Source: an uncultured Microbacterium sp.
Lineage (GTDB): Bacteria > Actinomycetota > Actinomycetes > Actinomycetales > Microbacteriaceae
Reading direction: 5' to 3'
Length of the DNA: 64,000 bases
Assembly: GCF_943912325.1 (NCBI RefSeq)
Contig: NZ_CALTTX010000008.1
Span: 1 to 64,000 of the forward strand
Each line of letters opens with the position of its first letter. Positions within the stretch are counted from its first letter, which is position 1. This document shows, in pieces, positions 41,758-49,194 of this stretch. The notes under the pieces are model-generated. The model made no database searches, was not told the origin of the DNA, and was given only the letters and a program-made list of their open reading frames with translations. The translations under genes were made by a program, and so were the position numbers.

Positions 41758-41954
41758 CAGCCCTGCACGTGGCGGCGGATCGCAGCGCGCGCCTCATCCC
41801 CCGTCAGCTCGTGGCGAGCGGCCCGCTCGACGATGGTGCGCAGCGCCGGGTCGATGACCTCGTGGCCGGCCAGCGCGAGAGCTACATCCGCGAACGCCAG
41901 GCGGTCCTCGGCAGTGGTCGATGCCGGCGGTGCGGCAATGAGCGTACGGACCAT
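41757..41954 (-). CDS. VbhA-like Fic antidote
   Basis: The protein has 65 residues: AEDRLAFADVALALAGHEV, then a helix with ALRTIVERAARHELTGDEARAAIRRHVQG. This is the pattern of the small antitoxins that block the ATP site of class I Fic toxins through an inhibitory helix. Here the usual Ser-x-x-x-Glu of the inhibitory motif is not obvious (ALALAGHE). A GAGAGGGG ribosome site lies about six bases before the ATG. The toxin gene behind it is disrupted, so the antidote is now orphaned. Confidence 0.82.
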   Translation of the reverse strand: MVRTLIAAPPASTTAEDRLAFADVALALAGHEVIDPALRTIVERAARHELTGDEARAAIRRHVQG

Positions 41955-41986
41955 GATTGCCCCTCTCGTGGCGTGCTTCGGTTCTA

Positions 41987-42337
41987 TCAGCTATGGGCCG
42001 AAAACGGTCGAATCAGGTTTCGGAACATGGGAGGTTTTGGCACGGAGTTTCGGCACGGCGTGTCGACGTCGACGGGCCGGGGTTGGCACTCGTCCCGAAA
42101 TCGATCGATTTCGGCGCGCAACCGACTCCCCCCTTCGCCTCGAGGCACCGCGATGGCGATGTCGACGTCGTGAGTGCGCGGGGCCGCTTCCGCGACTTCG
42201 GCCATACCGAAGCACACGATGTTGCGCGCATGGGCACCCACCAACAGGTAGTCGCCTACGTGAGCGGTCAGTTCCTGAAGGATCTCCCACGGTGGTTGCT
42301 GTTCAGGTCGCGAGAAGGCGACGGAGATCGGGGTCAT
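41987..42337 (-). pseudogene. Truncated AbiEii/MenT-like nucleotidyltransferase toxin
   Basis: The start (ATG 42337) overlaps the end of the antitoxin gene by 35 bases. The first ~68 residues follow the nucleotidyltransferase pattern: WEILQELTAHVGDYLLVGAHA, then THDVDIAIAV, where the Asp-x-Asp pair is the metal site. After residue ~69 the sequence no longer resembles the family and is rich in TTTCGG/CCGAAA motifs. A full toxin would need at least 100 more residues, so it is broken. The likely breakpoint is near 42130. Confidence 0.65.
41998..42114. repeat. Cluster of TTTCGG/CCGAAA boxes with a 20-bp perfect palindrome
   Basis: CCGAAA lies at 41998 and 42095. TTTCGG lies at 42018, 42048 and 42109. 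The last pair forms CCGAAATCGATCGATTTCGG (42095-42114), a perfect 20-bp palindrome. The cluster is just upstream of vbhA and inside the broken toxin tail. It could be the autoregulatory operator of the vbhA-fic module. Confidence 0.5.
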
Positions 42338-43325
42338 CGGCCATCACCTCCCGCGCCGTGGCAGCGGCTCGGGGGTCACCGGAGCCCAAGGCGTCGGCGC
42401 ACGCGAGGAGGCGGGGGGCCAGGCCGGACGCGTACGCGTCGGGCGTCCACCACGGAGCCCGGACGATCAGGTTCGGCGGCTCGCCGAGCCGGGGCCGGGC
42501 GAGGCGGACCCCCTTCGACGGAGTGAAGGGGGTCGGTGCGTACACCGTCGCGACGTCCGCCTGCAGGCCGGCCCCGTCTGCCTCCAGGGCGGCCGCGCCG
42601 CTCAACCAGCCGGGAGCCGCCGTGTCCGCGAGGAGCGTGGCCCACTGTCGAGGCTCCACTCCGTGGACGACGTATTGCCCGGCGGGCGCGGGTGGGCGGG
42701 TGAGGTGGCCGTTCAGCCAGGCCCGGCCCGCGGCGTCGCGGTCGAGCCAGATGCGGTGGGCGCCGTCCCCGTCGATCCAGGCGCGGGCTGCGAGATCGCG
42801 CATCACGTGATGCGTGGTGGTGGTCGAGACCCCGGCCGCTGCGGCGATGTCGGCGAGCCGGCCCGTCGTCAACTGCGGGAGGGTGAGCAGGGCGAAGACC
42901 ACCTGGAGACCGCTCGGACGCACGGCCCACCCGGTCGGAGTCGAGGCGCGCGCACGAACATCGGGCCGCCGGCCCTCGACATGAACATGGACGCCCGGCG
43001 CTTCGATCCAGGCGTTCCCCGAGGCGTCGATGTAGGCCTGCCCCGCCTCGCGCAGCCGCCGACCGTGCGCCGGGGTGACGCGCCGAAACCCGAGGGCGAG
43101 CGCATCCAGACCCGCGACAGCAGGCGCGACCTCCCTCTCGTCGGGGTGTGCATCGACGAACCGGATTCCCACGCGCACCTCGGGTGCCTTCATGGGTTGA
43201 GCGAGGAGGTCCACGTCGTCGGGACCCCCCTCCTCATCGACCGCGAACCCCACGTCGGCGAGGTGCTGGGCGATGAGGGCCCGCGTTGTGGCGTCCATCT
43301 CGCGTGGCTTGGTCAAGGGATTCAC
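42303..43325 (-). CDS. AbiEi-like antitoxin / winged-HTH regulator
   Basis: The protein has up to 340 residues and is followed by an overlapping nucleotidyltransferase gene, the order of type IV AbiE modules. A winged-HTH-like part lies around residues 139-180 (VFALLTLPQLTTGRLADIAAAAGVSTTTTHHVMRDL). The C-terminal half resembles the AbiEi domain. A GTG at 43325 directly abuts the GAGGAG ribosome site, so the TTG at 43316, eight bases behind it, may be the true start. A 53-bp palindrome over the promoter fits the known autoregulation of AbiEi. Its toxin partner is truncated. Confidence 0.7.
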   Translation of the reverse strand: MNPLTKPREMDATTRALIAQHLADVGFAVDEEGGPDDVDLLAQPMKAPEVRVGIRFVDAHPDEREVAPAVAGLDALALGFRRVTPAHGRRLREAGQAYIDASGNAWIEAPGVHVHVEGRRPDVRARASTPTGWAVRPSGLQVVFALLTLPQLTTGRLADIAAAAGVSTTTTHHVMRDLAARAWIDGDGAHRIWLDRDAAGRAWLNGHLTRPPAPAGQYVVHGVEPRQWATLLADTAAPGWLSGAAALEADGAGLQADVATVYAPTPFTPSKGVRLARPRLGEPPNLIVRAPWWTPDAYASGLAPRLLACADALGSGDPRAAATAREVMADDPDLRRLLAT

Positions 43326-43371
43326 CTCCTCGGAGTTTTCACTATAGGTGAAATTTTCGAGGAGGTGAATC
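43319..43371. promoter_or_regulatory. 53-bp palindromic operator-promoter of the AbiEi-like gene
   Basis: GATTCACCTCCTCG (43319-43332) is repeated inverted as CGAGGAGGTGAATC (43358-43371). An inner palindrome TTCAC-TATAG-GTGAA contains TATAGT (minus strand), a good -10 box. The outer arm also holds the GAGGAG ribosome site, so bound repressor or RNA folding would block both transcription and translation. Confidence 0.65.
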
Positions 43372-43397
43372 GGGGGAGCCCATTCGGTCGGATCGCG

Positions 43398-44231
43398 TCA
43401 GGCGATCCACTCCCGCGTCATGTCGACGACGGCGGAGCCGTCGAGGTCGGCGAGGGAGCGCTCGACGAAGGTGCGGGCGGCGTCGCCGGTCTGGTGGCGG
43501 AAGCGGTAGTCGGAGGCGAGGGCGGCGTCGGCGATGGCCTCCCCGGCCGACTGTGCACTCTGTGCCTGGGCGAACGTGGCCTGCGAGCGGGCCCGGTAGG
43601 CGGAGAGCTGCGGCGCGTAGGGGCTGTCCTCGCCGCCCGCCACCTCCACGTTGGCGACGAACTCCGAGGCGACAGCGGCAGGTTCGATGACCGACACCCG
43701 CACCCCGTGGGCGAGCGCGACCGGCGCGAGGGACTGCATGAAGCCCTCGACGGCGAACTTCGCGGCGCAGTAGGCCTCGGAGAACGGCTGGCCCACGGCC
43801 CCACCCACCGACGTGACGGTGAGGATCGTGCCGCGTCCCTGCCCGCGCATGTGCGGGAGCGCGGCCTGCGTCAACGCGACGACGGAGAAGTAGTTCGTCT
43901 CCATCTGCTCGCGCACGGTGTCCATCGACAGGTCCTCGGCGGTGCCGACGCATCCACGCCCGGCGTTGTTGACGAGGACGTCGAGGCGGCCGTGATCGGC
44001 GACCACCGCGTCGAGGAGCGCCCGCCCGGCCGCGTGGTCGGTGACGTCGAGGACGCGCACGTCGAGCTCGACGCCCCGCTCCGAGGCCGCCTCACGCAGG
44101 GCCCCGGCCCGGTCGAGGGACCGCACGGTCGCGACCACGCGGCAACCCCGCGCGGCGAGGTCGACGGCCGCGTGCAGCCCCATCCCACTGCTCGTCCCGG
44201 TGACGACGACGACGGGCGACTCGGTGTTCAC
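43398..44231 (-). CDS. Short-chain dehydrogenase/reductase
   Basis: This 277-residue SDR has the cofactor motif VTGTSSGMGLH near residues 10-20, the NNAGRG motif, and the catalytic Ser-Tyr-x-x-x-Lys (the SVGGAVGQPFSEAYCAAKFAVEGF region). The active site is complete and the N-terminus suggests NADP binding. The substrate is unknown. The GTG start has a near-perfect GGAGGAA ribosome site. The MerR-type gene upstream on the same strand probably controls it. Confidence 0.9.
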   Translation of the reverse strand: MNTESPVVVVTGTSSGMGLHAAVDLAARGCRVVATVRSLDRAGALREAASERGVELDVRVLDVTDHAAGRALLDAVVADHGRLDVLVNNAGRGCVGTAEDLSMDTVREQMETNYFSVVALTQAALPHMRGQGRGTILTVTSVGGAVGQPFSEAYCAAKFAVEGFMQSLAPVALAHGVRVSVIEPAAVASEFVANVEVAGGEDSPYAPQLSAYRARSQATFAQAQSAQSAGEAIADAALASDYRFRHQTGDAARTFVERSLADLDGSAVVDMTREWIA

Positions 44232-44299
44232 GGTTCCTCCTGGAGAACGACGTCCGGCGACGACCCGCCGGCGGCGACGTCCAGTGTACCGCTCCCCGT

Positions 44300-44575
44300 T
44301 CACGCCTCGACGCTCGGCTCCCGGAGCCGACCCGTCGACCCGGCAGGCGACCCGGCGACCGGCGGTCCGAGGCTCTCGCCGACCTCGTCGAGACGAAAGC
44401 CGAGATCCTTAAGCGCGACCAGCCGATTCGCGCGGTCGAGCTGCGCCGCCGAATAGAAGCGGTAGCCGCTGTACTCGTCGACACGTGCGGGCACGAGCAG
44501 ACCCAGCCGGTCGTAGTGGCGCAGCATGCGCACCGATACGCCGACGAGGCGGGCGAACTCTCCGATACTCAACAT
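44300..44575 (-). CDS. MerR-type regulator lacking the effector domain
   Basis: The protein has 91 residues. The DNA-binding winged helix is intact (MLSIGEFARLVGVSVRMLRHYDRLGLLVPARVDEYSGYRFY). Relatives continue for ~180 residues with a coiled coil and ligand domain. Here the chain ends after GESLGPPVAGSPAGSTGRLR, so it is either a truncated gene or a minimal regulator. A classic MerR-type promoter dyad lies directly upstream. Confidence 0.75.
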   Translation of the reverse strand: MLSIGEFARLVGVSVRMLRHYDRLGLLVPARVDEYSGYRFYSAAQLDRANRLVALKDLGFRLDEVGESLGPPVAGSPAGSTGRLREPSVEA

Positions 44576-44594
44576 GGTGATCTCACTCGACAGC

Positions 44595-44615
44595 CTGACA
44601 CCGTGTCAGGGTCAA
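44595..44615 (-). promoter_or_regulatory. MerR-type operator/promoter
   Basis: CTGACACCGTGTCAG (44595-44609) is a perfect 7+7 dyad directly behind TTGACC (44610-44615, minus strand, -35). This is the overlong-spacer arrangement MerR proteins twist to activate. It would drive the MerR-SDR unit. Confidence 0.6.
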
Positions 44616-44659
44616 GCGCGAGCCAGAATGGGTTCGACCGCGAAGCTTCTGGAGGCCCG

Positions 44660-45442
44660 ATGACCCGCCTGATCGATCTCGTCGCCGACCTGGGCGAGGG
44701 CTTCGGCGCGTATCGCCTCGGCGATGATGAGGCGCTGCTCGGGGTGCTGTCGTCGGCGAATGTCGCGTGCGGATTCCACGCGGGAGATCCGGATGTGATG
44801 GATGCCACGGTGTCGACCTGCCGACGTCTCGGTGTCGCGGTCGGTGCTCACCCGGGTTTCGCCGACCTGCGGGGGTTCGGACGCCGGACGATCGAGATGA
44901 CGGCCGACGAGGTGCGCCGCGACGTGCTGTACCAACTGGGGGCACTCAGCGCCTTCACGCGTGCCCACGGCGTCGCGCTCGAGCACGTCACGCCCCACGG
45001 GCGGCTCGGCAACCTCACGATGACCGACCCGGTGTATGCGACGGGCGTCGTCGACGCGATCGCGCAGTTCGACCCCGTGCTTCCCGTGCTCACCCCCGCA
45101 GGGGTCATCGTCGACCTCGCGCGCGAGCGCGGTCTGCGGGTGGCGAACCTGCTCTTCGCCGACCGTGCGTACAACGCCGACGGCACGCTCGTATCGCGCC
45201 GCGAGCCGGGTGCCGTGCTGCACGATCCGGCGCAGATCCTCGACCGACTGGCGCAGTTCATCGAGCGCGGCACGCTCCCCACGATCGCGGGCACCGAGCT
45301 CGCGCTCGAAGCCGACTCGATCCTCGTGCACGGCGATACGCCCGGGTCGGTCGAGATCGCGCGCCAGGTGCGGGCTCGGCTCGAGGCATCCGGCGCCCTC
45401 ATCCGTCCTCTCCGCGAAGTGCTCGCCGCGCGCTCTGCCTGA
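44660..45442 (+). CDS. pxpA: 5-oxoprolinase subunit PxpA (LamB/YcsF family)
   Basis: The protein has 260 residues and begins LVADLGEGFGAYRLGDDEALL, then SANVACGFHAGDPDVM and GAHPGFADLRGFGRR, which are hallmarks of the family. PxpA with PxpB and PxpC cleaves 5-oxoproline to glutamate using ATP. The other subunits are not in the window, so the gene stands alone. GGAGG lies four bases before the ATG. The family is metal- and sugar-hydrolase-like in fold. Confidence 0.92.
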   Translation: MTRLIDLVADLGEGFGAYRLGDDEALLGVLSSANVACGFHAGDPDVMDATVSTCRRLGVAVGAHPGFADLRGFGRRTIEMTADEVRRDVLYQLGALSAFTRAHGVALEHVTPHGRLGNLTMTDPVYATGVVDAIAQFDPVLPVLTPAGVIVDLARERGLRVANLLFADRAYNADGTLVSRREPGAVLHDPAQILDRLAQFIERGTLPTIAGTELALEADSILVHGDTPGSVEIARQVRARLEASGALIRPLREVLAARSA

Positions 45443-45485
45443 GGCCCCGGGACTATCCGGGCCCTCCCCCGCGTTACAGAGGTCT

Positions 45486-46523
45486 ATGAGTGTGAATACA
45501 GTTCAGTTCGGCCTCGACACCTTCGGCGACGTTTCGACGCGCGCCGACGGCTCGCGCGTTCCCGACGCCGAAGTCATCCGGCAGGTCGTCGAGCAGGGCG
45601 TGCTCGCCGACAGTGTGGGAGCGGATGCTTTCGGCGTCGGCGAGCACCATCGCGACGACTTCGCCGTCTCGGCGCCCGACATGGTGCTCGCGGCGATCGC
45701 GGCGCGCACGAGCCGCATCGTGCTCGGCAGCGCCGTGACCGTGCTGAGCTCGGATGACCCCGTGCGGGTGTACGAGCGGTTCGCGACGCTCGACGGCATT
45801 TCGGCCGGGCGCGCCGAAGTCACGCTCGGGCGCGGGTCGTTCACCGAGTCGTTTCCGCTCTTCGGCTTCGACCTCGCCGACTACGAAGTGCTCTTCAGCG
45901 AGAAGCTCGACCTGTTCGCGGCGCTCCGCGACGAGAAACCCGTGACGTGGTCGGGCTCGGTGCGCGGTGCGCTGCACGAGGCCGACGTGTTCCCCAAGTC
46001 CGAGCGCGGCTCGTTCCCCGCGTGGGTCGGGGTCGGCGGCTCGCCCGAATCGGTCGTGCGCACGGCCCAGTACGGCTTCGGCCTCATGCTCGCGATCATC
46101 GGCGGTCAGCCCGCGCGCTTCGCGCCCTACGCCGACCTGTTCCGCCGCGTGCTCGCCGAGCAGGGCCGGCCGCAACTGCCGATCGGGGTGCACTCGCCCG
46201 GATTCGTCGCCGAGACCGACGACGAGGCCCGCGAGATCGTCTACCCGCACTTCAAGGCCAACCGCGACCGCATCGGCCGCGACCGCGGGTGGGGTCCGGT
46301 GACGAAGGCGCAGTTCCTCAGCGAGGTCGAGAACGGCGCGATGCACCTCGGCTCGCCCGAGACGGTCGCGCAGAAGATCGCCAGCACCGTGCGCGCGCTC
46401 GGGCTCGACCGCTTCGACCTGAAGTACACGCACGGCGGGATCCCGCACGAGCACCTGATGCGCTCGATCGAGCTCTACGGCACGCGCGTCATTCCACGCG
46501 TGCGCGAGCTGCTCGCCGAGTGA
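45486..46523 (+). CDS. Luciferase-like flavin-dependent oxidoreductase
   Basis: The protein has 345 residues with the LLM fold: DAFGVGEHHRDDFAVSAPDMVLAAIAARTSRIVLGSAVTVL near the start and GRAEVTLGRGSFTESFPLFGF after it. It uses FMNH2 and is close to the LLM class found as stand-alone enzymes of unknown substrate. It is unrelated in detail to the monooxygenase in the ABC operon at 12.9 kb. It follows pxpA by 43 bases and may share its transcript. Confidence 0.88.
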   Translation: MSVNTVQFGLDTFGDVSTRADGSRVPDAEVIRQVVEQGVLADSVGADAFGVGEHHRDDFAVSAPDMVLAAIAARTSRIVLGSAVTVLSSDDPVRVYERFATLDGISAGRAEVTLGRGSFTESFPLFGFDLADYEVLFSEKLDLFAALRDEKPVTWSGSVRGALHEADVFPKSERGSFPAWVGVGGSPESVVRTAQYGFGLMLAIIGGQPARFAPYADLFRRVLAEQGRPQLPIGVHSPGFVAETDDEAREIVYPHFKANRDRIGRDRGWGPVTKAQFLSEVENGAMHLGSPETVAQKIASTVRALGLDRFDLKYTHGGIPHEHLMRSIELYGTRVIPRVRELLAE

Positions 46524-46559
46524 CGCGGGGCGCCGGGGTCTGGGCGCCGGGCGCCGGGA

Positions 46560-47156
46560 TCAGACCGTCCAGAGGCTGTGCACGTCGCCCGCAACGGCGC
46601 GCCCGCCGAGCGCCTCGAGCTCGATCAGCACACCGACGCCCGTGACTTCGGCGCCGATCTCGTGCACGAGCGTGCGCGCGGCGGCGATCGTCCCCCCGGT
46701 CGCGAGGACGTCGTCGAGCAGCAGCACGCGCGTGCCAGGGGCGATGTCGTCGTGGATCTCGATCGTCGCTGTCGCGTATTCGAGGGCGTAGTCGACGGAT
46801 GCCGCGGGTCGGGGCAGCTTGCCCGCCTTGCGGATCGGCACGACGCCGCATCCCGCCGCGATCGCCGCGGCCGACGCGACGATGAACCCACGCGCCTCGA
46901 TCCCGGCGACGACGTCGAACGTGCCCGCGAACGGCGCGATGACAGCGTCGATCGCCGCGCGGAAGGCGTCGCCGTCGGCGAGCATGGGCGTGATGTCGCG
47001 GAACAGGATGCCGGGGCTCGGATAGTCCGGAATTACCGCGATGAGCGACTCGGCGCGCTCGAGCCCGGTCGGGTCGGTCGCGGAAGCGCCGACGGGAGCG
47101 GCAGCACGAGCGGCGGAGTCTGTTTCGGTAGCGGTGGATGCATCGAGGTCGGGCAC
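46560..47156 (-). CDS. apt: Adenine phosphoribosyltransferase Apt
   Basis: The protein has 198 residues. The core begins with IPDYPSPGILFRDITPMLAD. It contains EARGFIVASA and the PRPP loop VLLLDDVLATGGT. It salvages adenine to AMP. The first ~35 residues are an Ala/Thr-rich extension not found in most Apt proteins. The GTG start is supported by a TAGGGT box six bases upstream (leaderless). No relA follows, unlike in many actinobacteria. Confidence 0.95.
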   Translation of the reverse strand: MPDLDASTATETDSAARAAAPVGASATDPTGLERAESLIAVIPDYPSPGILFRDITPMLADGDAFRAAIDAVIAPFAGTFDVVAGIEARGFIVASAAAIAAGCGVVPIRKAGKLPRPAASVDYALEYATATIEIHDDIAPGTRVLLLDDVLATGGTIAAARTLVHEIGAEVTGVGVLIELEALGGRAVAGDVHSLWTV

Positions 47157-47162
47157 GCGCCC

Positions 47163-47168
47163 ACCCTA
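47163..47168 (-). promoter_or_regulatory. -10 box of leaderless apt
   Basis: TAGGGT on the minus strand, six bases before the GTG at 47156. Confidence 0.5.
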
Positions 47169-47307
47169 GTGCGCGCCCATCGCGGGCATGTTACGGAGCG
47201 GATCACACGACCGCGCGTCACACGGACTCGTTGCTCGGCAGCGGCACGCGCGAGCGCGCGCCGGGCGGCACCCCTTCGGCATCCCGCATCGCCCCTCGGC
47301 GCGCCGC

Positions 47308-47323
47308 ATCGAATCGATTCGAT
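47308..47323. promoter_or_regulatory. LacI-type operator candidate before the alpha-glucosidase
   Basis: ATCGAATCGATTCGAT is a perfect 16-bp palindrome with a central CG step, the form of LacI/GalR operators. It covers the likely -35 position of the glucosidase promoter (-10 TACCCT at 47342). No LacI gene is in the window. Confidence 0.5.
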
Positions 47324-47341
47324 ACCGACGCCCCGACCCGC

Positions 47342-47347
47342 TACCCT
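47342..47347 (+). promoter_or_regulatory. -10 box of the alpha-glucosidase gene
   Basis: TACCCT, seven bases before the ATG at 47355. Confidence 0.5.
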
Positions 47348-47354
47348 GGTGCGC

Positions 47355-49163
47355 ATGGTGAACCCCACGCCCGCCCAGCCCGAGCAGTCCGACGCCCCCA
47401 CGAGCACGATCGCACCGACGAACGCCCCCGTCGAGCACGGCCCGGCGAACCCCGGCGCCGAGTGGTGGCGCACCGCCGTGATCTACCAGATCTACCCGCG
47501 CAGCTTCGCCGACTCCGACGGCGACGGCATCGGCGACCTCCCCGGCATCACGAGCCGCCTCGATGCGCTCGCCGAGCTCGGCGTCGACGCGATCTGGCTC
47601 AGCCCCTTCATGGTTTCGCCGCAGAAAGACGCCGGCTACGACGTCGCCGACTACTGCGACGTCGACCCGCTGTTCGGCACGCTCGCCGACTTCGACGCGA
47701 TGCTCGAGGCGGCGCACACCCGAGGCATCCGCGTCATCGTCGACCTCGTTCCCAACCACTCCTCCGATCAGCACCCGTGGTTCCAGCAGGCGCTCGCCGC
47801 CTCTCCCGGCAGCCCCGAGCGCGCGCGCTACATCTTCCGCGACGGCCGCGGCCCGGGGGGCGATGAACCGCCGAACAACTGGCAGTCGGTCTTCGGCGGC
47901 GGCATGTGGGAGCGCGTGACCGAATCCGACGGCACACCCGGCCAGTGGTACCTGCACATCTTCGACGTCAGCCAGGCCGACTTCGACTGGACCAACCCCG
48001 AGGTGCGCGAGTACTTCCGCGGGGTGCTGCGGTTCTGGCTCGACCGCGGGGTCGACGGCTTCCGCGTCGACGTCGCCCACGGCATGATCAAGGCCGAGGG
48101 CCTGCCCGACTACACGCCGCCCGCCGAGGGCGGCTCGATGGGGGGCGACGACGCGGCCGACACCGAGCTCGCGCCGTATTGGGGTCAGCCGGGCGTGCAT
48201 GAGATCTACCGCGACTGGCACCGCGTGCTCGCCGAATACGACGGCGACCGCGCGCTCGCGGCCGAGGCCTGGTTGCCGACGCCCGAAGAGACCGCCCTGT
48301 GGGTGCGCCCCGACGAGATGCACCAGGCTTTCAACTTCCCCTACCTGTCGACCGAGTGGGACGCCCCCGCGCTCAAAAAGGTCATCACCGAGTCGCTCGA
48401 GGCCTTCCCCGCGGTCGGCGCCCCCTCGACGTGGGTGCTGTCGAACCACGACGTCATCCGCCACGCTTCGCGCCTCGCCCTGACGGGACCGAGCCCGCAG
48501 GGCGAAGGCATCGGCCCGAAATCCCCAACCCAGCCGATCCCCGAGCTCGGCGCGCCCCGCGCCCGCGCAGCATCTACTCTCATGCTCGCCCTTCCCGGTT
48601 CGGCGTATCTCTATCAGGGCGAAGAGCTGGGTCTGCCCGAAGTCATCGACATTCCCGACGACGCGCGGCAGGACCCGACATGGTTCCGCACGAACCACGA
48701 GAAGTACGGGCGGGATGGATGCCGGGTGCCCCTGCCCTGGGAGCGCAATGCGCCCGCCTACGGGTTCAACGACACGGGCGCGTCGTGGCTGCCGCAGCCC
48801 GCGGAGTTCGCAGGGCTCGCGCGCGACGTCGAAGAGGCCGACCCCGATTCGTCGCTCTCGCTCTACAAGCGGCTGCTCGCGGCGCGCAAGCGCCTGGGGC
48901 TCGGCGCCGGCACGCTGACGTGGCTCGACTCCTTCGGCGACACAGCGTCCGGCGGTGACGCTCTCGGCGGTGACGTGCTCGGCGGTGACGTGCTCGCGGT
49001 GCACGTCGTGGGATCCGGCGGCGAGGTCACGGTCGTGGCGAACATCGGCTCGGAGCCGATCGACCTGTCCGAGGGGCGTGTGCTCGTGGCATCCGGTCCC
49101 CTCGATGTCGCGCCCGGCGCGCCCCGGCGCCTGCCCGCCGACACCGCCGTCTGGCTCGCCTGA
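47355..49163 (+). CDS. Alpha-glucosidase (GH13 family)
   Basis: The protein has 602 residues. It has WWRTAVIYQIYPRSFADSDGDG at the start of the barrel, DLVPNHSSDQHPWF, GFRVDVAHG with the nucleophile Asp (~239), LAAEAW with the acid Glu (~304) and SNHDVIRH with the third carboxylate (~365). The shape fits oligo-1,6-glucosidase or maltase-like enzymes; it is cytosolic, since no signal peptide is seen. Near the C-terminus a threefold GGD(A/V)L repeat is inserted. A LacI-type operator lies upstream, so sugar control is likely. Confidence 0.93.
   Translation: MVNPTPAQPEQSDAPTSTIAPTNAPVEHGPANPGAEWWRTAVIYQIYPRSFADSDGDGIGDLPGITSRLDALAELGVDAIWLSPFMVSPQKDAGYDVADYCDVDPLFGTLADFDAMLEAAHTRGIRVIVDLVPNHSSDQHPWFQQALAASPGSPERARYIFRDGRGPGGDEPPNNWQSVFGGGMWERVTESDGTPGQWYLHIFDVSQADFDWTNPEVREYFRGVLRFWLDRGVDGFRVDVAHGMIKAEGLPDYTPPAEGGSMGGDDAADTELAPYWGQPGVHEIYRDWHRVLAEYDGDRALAAEAWLPTPEETALWVRPDEMHQAFNFPYLSTEWDAPALKKVITESLEAFPAVGAPSTWVLSNHDVIRHASRLALTGPSPQGEGIGPKSPTQPIPELGAPRARAASTLMLALPGSAYLYQGEELGLPEVIDIPDDARQDPTWFRTNHEKYGRDGCRVPLPWERNAPAYGFNDTGASWLPQPAEFAGLARDVEEADPDSSLSLYKRLLAARKRLGLGAGTLTWLDSFGDTASGGDALGGDVLGGDVLAVHVVGSGGEVTVVANIGSEPIDLSEGRVLVASGPLDVAPGAPRRLPADTAVWLA
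48951..48995 (+). repeat. Three in-frame 15-bp tandem repeats in the glucosidase gene
   Basis: GGCGGTGACGCTCTC followed by two copies of GGCGGTGACGTGCTC (48951-48965, 48966-48980, 48981-48995). They add GGDAL-GGDVL-GGDVL to a loop of the C-terminal beta domain, a typical slippage expansion. Confidence 0.9.
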
Positions 49164-49181
49164 GGCCCGCAGGCCCGCGGG

Positions 49182-49187
49182 TAGGCT
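49182..49187 (+). promoter_or_regulatory. -10 box of the M20 hydrolase gene
   Basis: TAGGCT, seven bases before the ATG at 49195. Confidence 0.5.
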
Positions 49188-49194
49188 CGCACGC

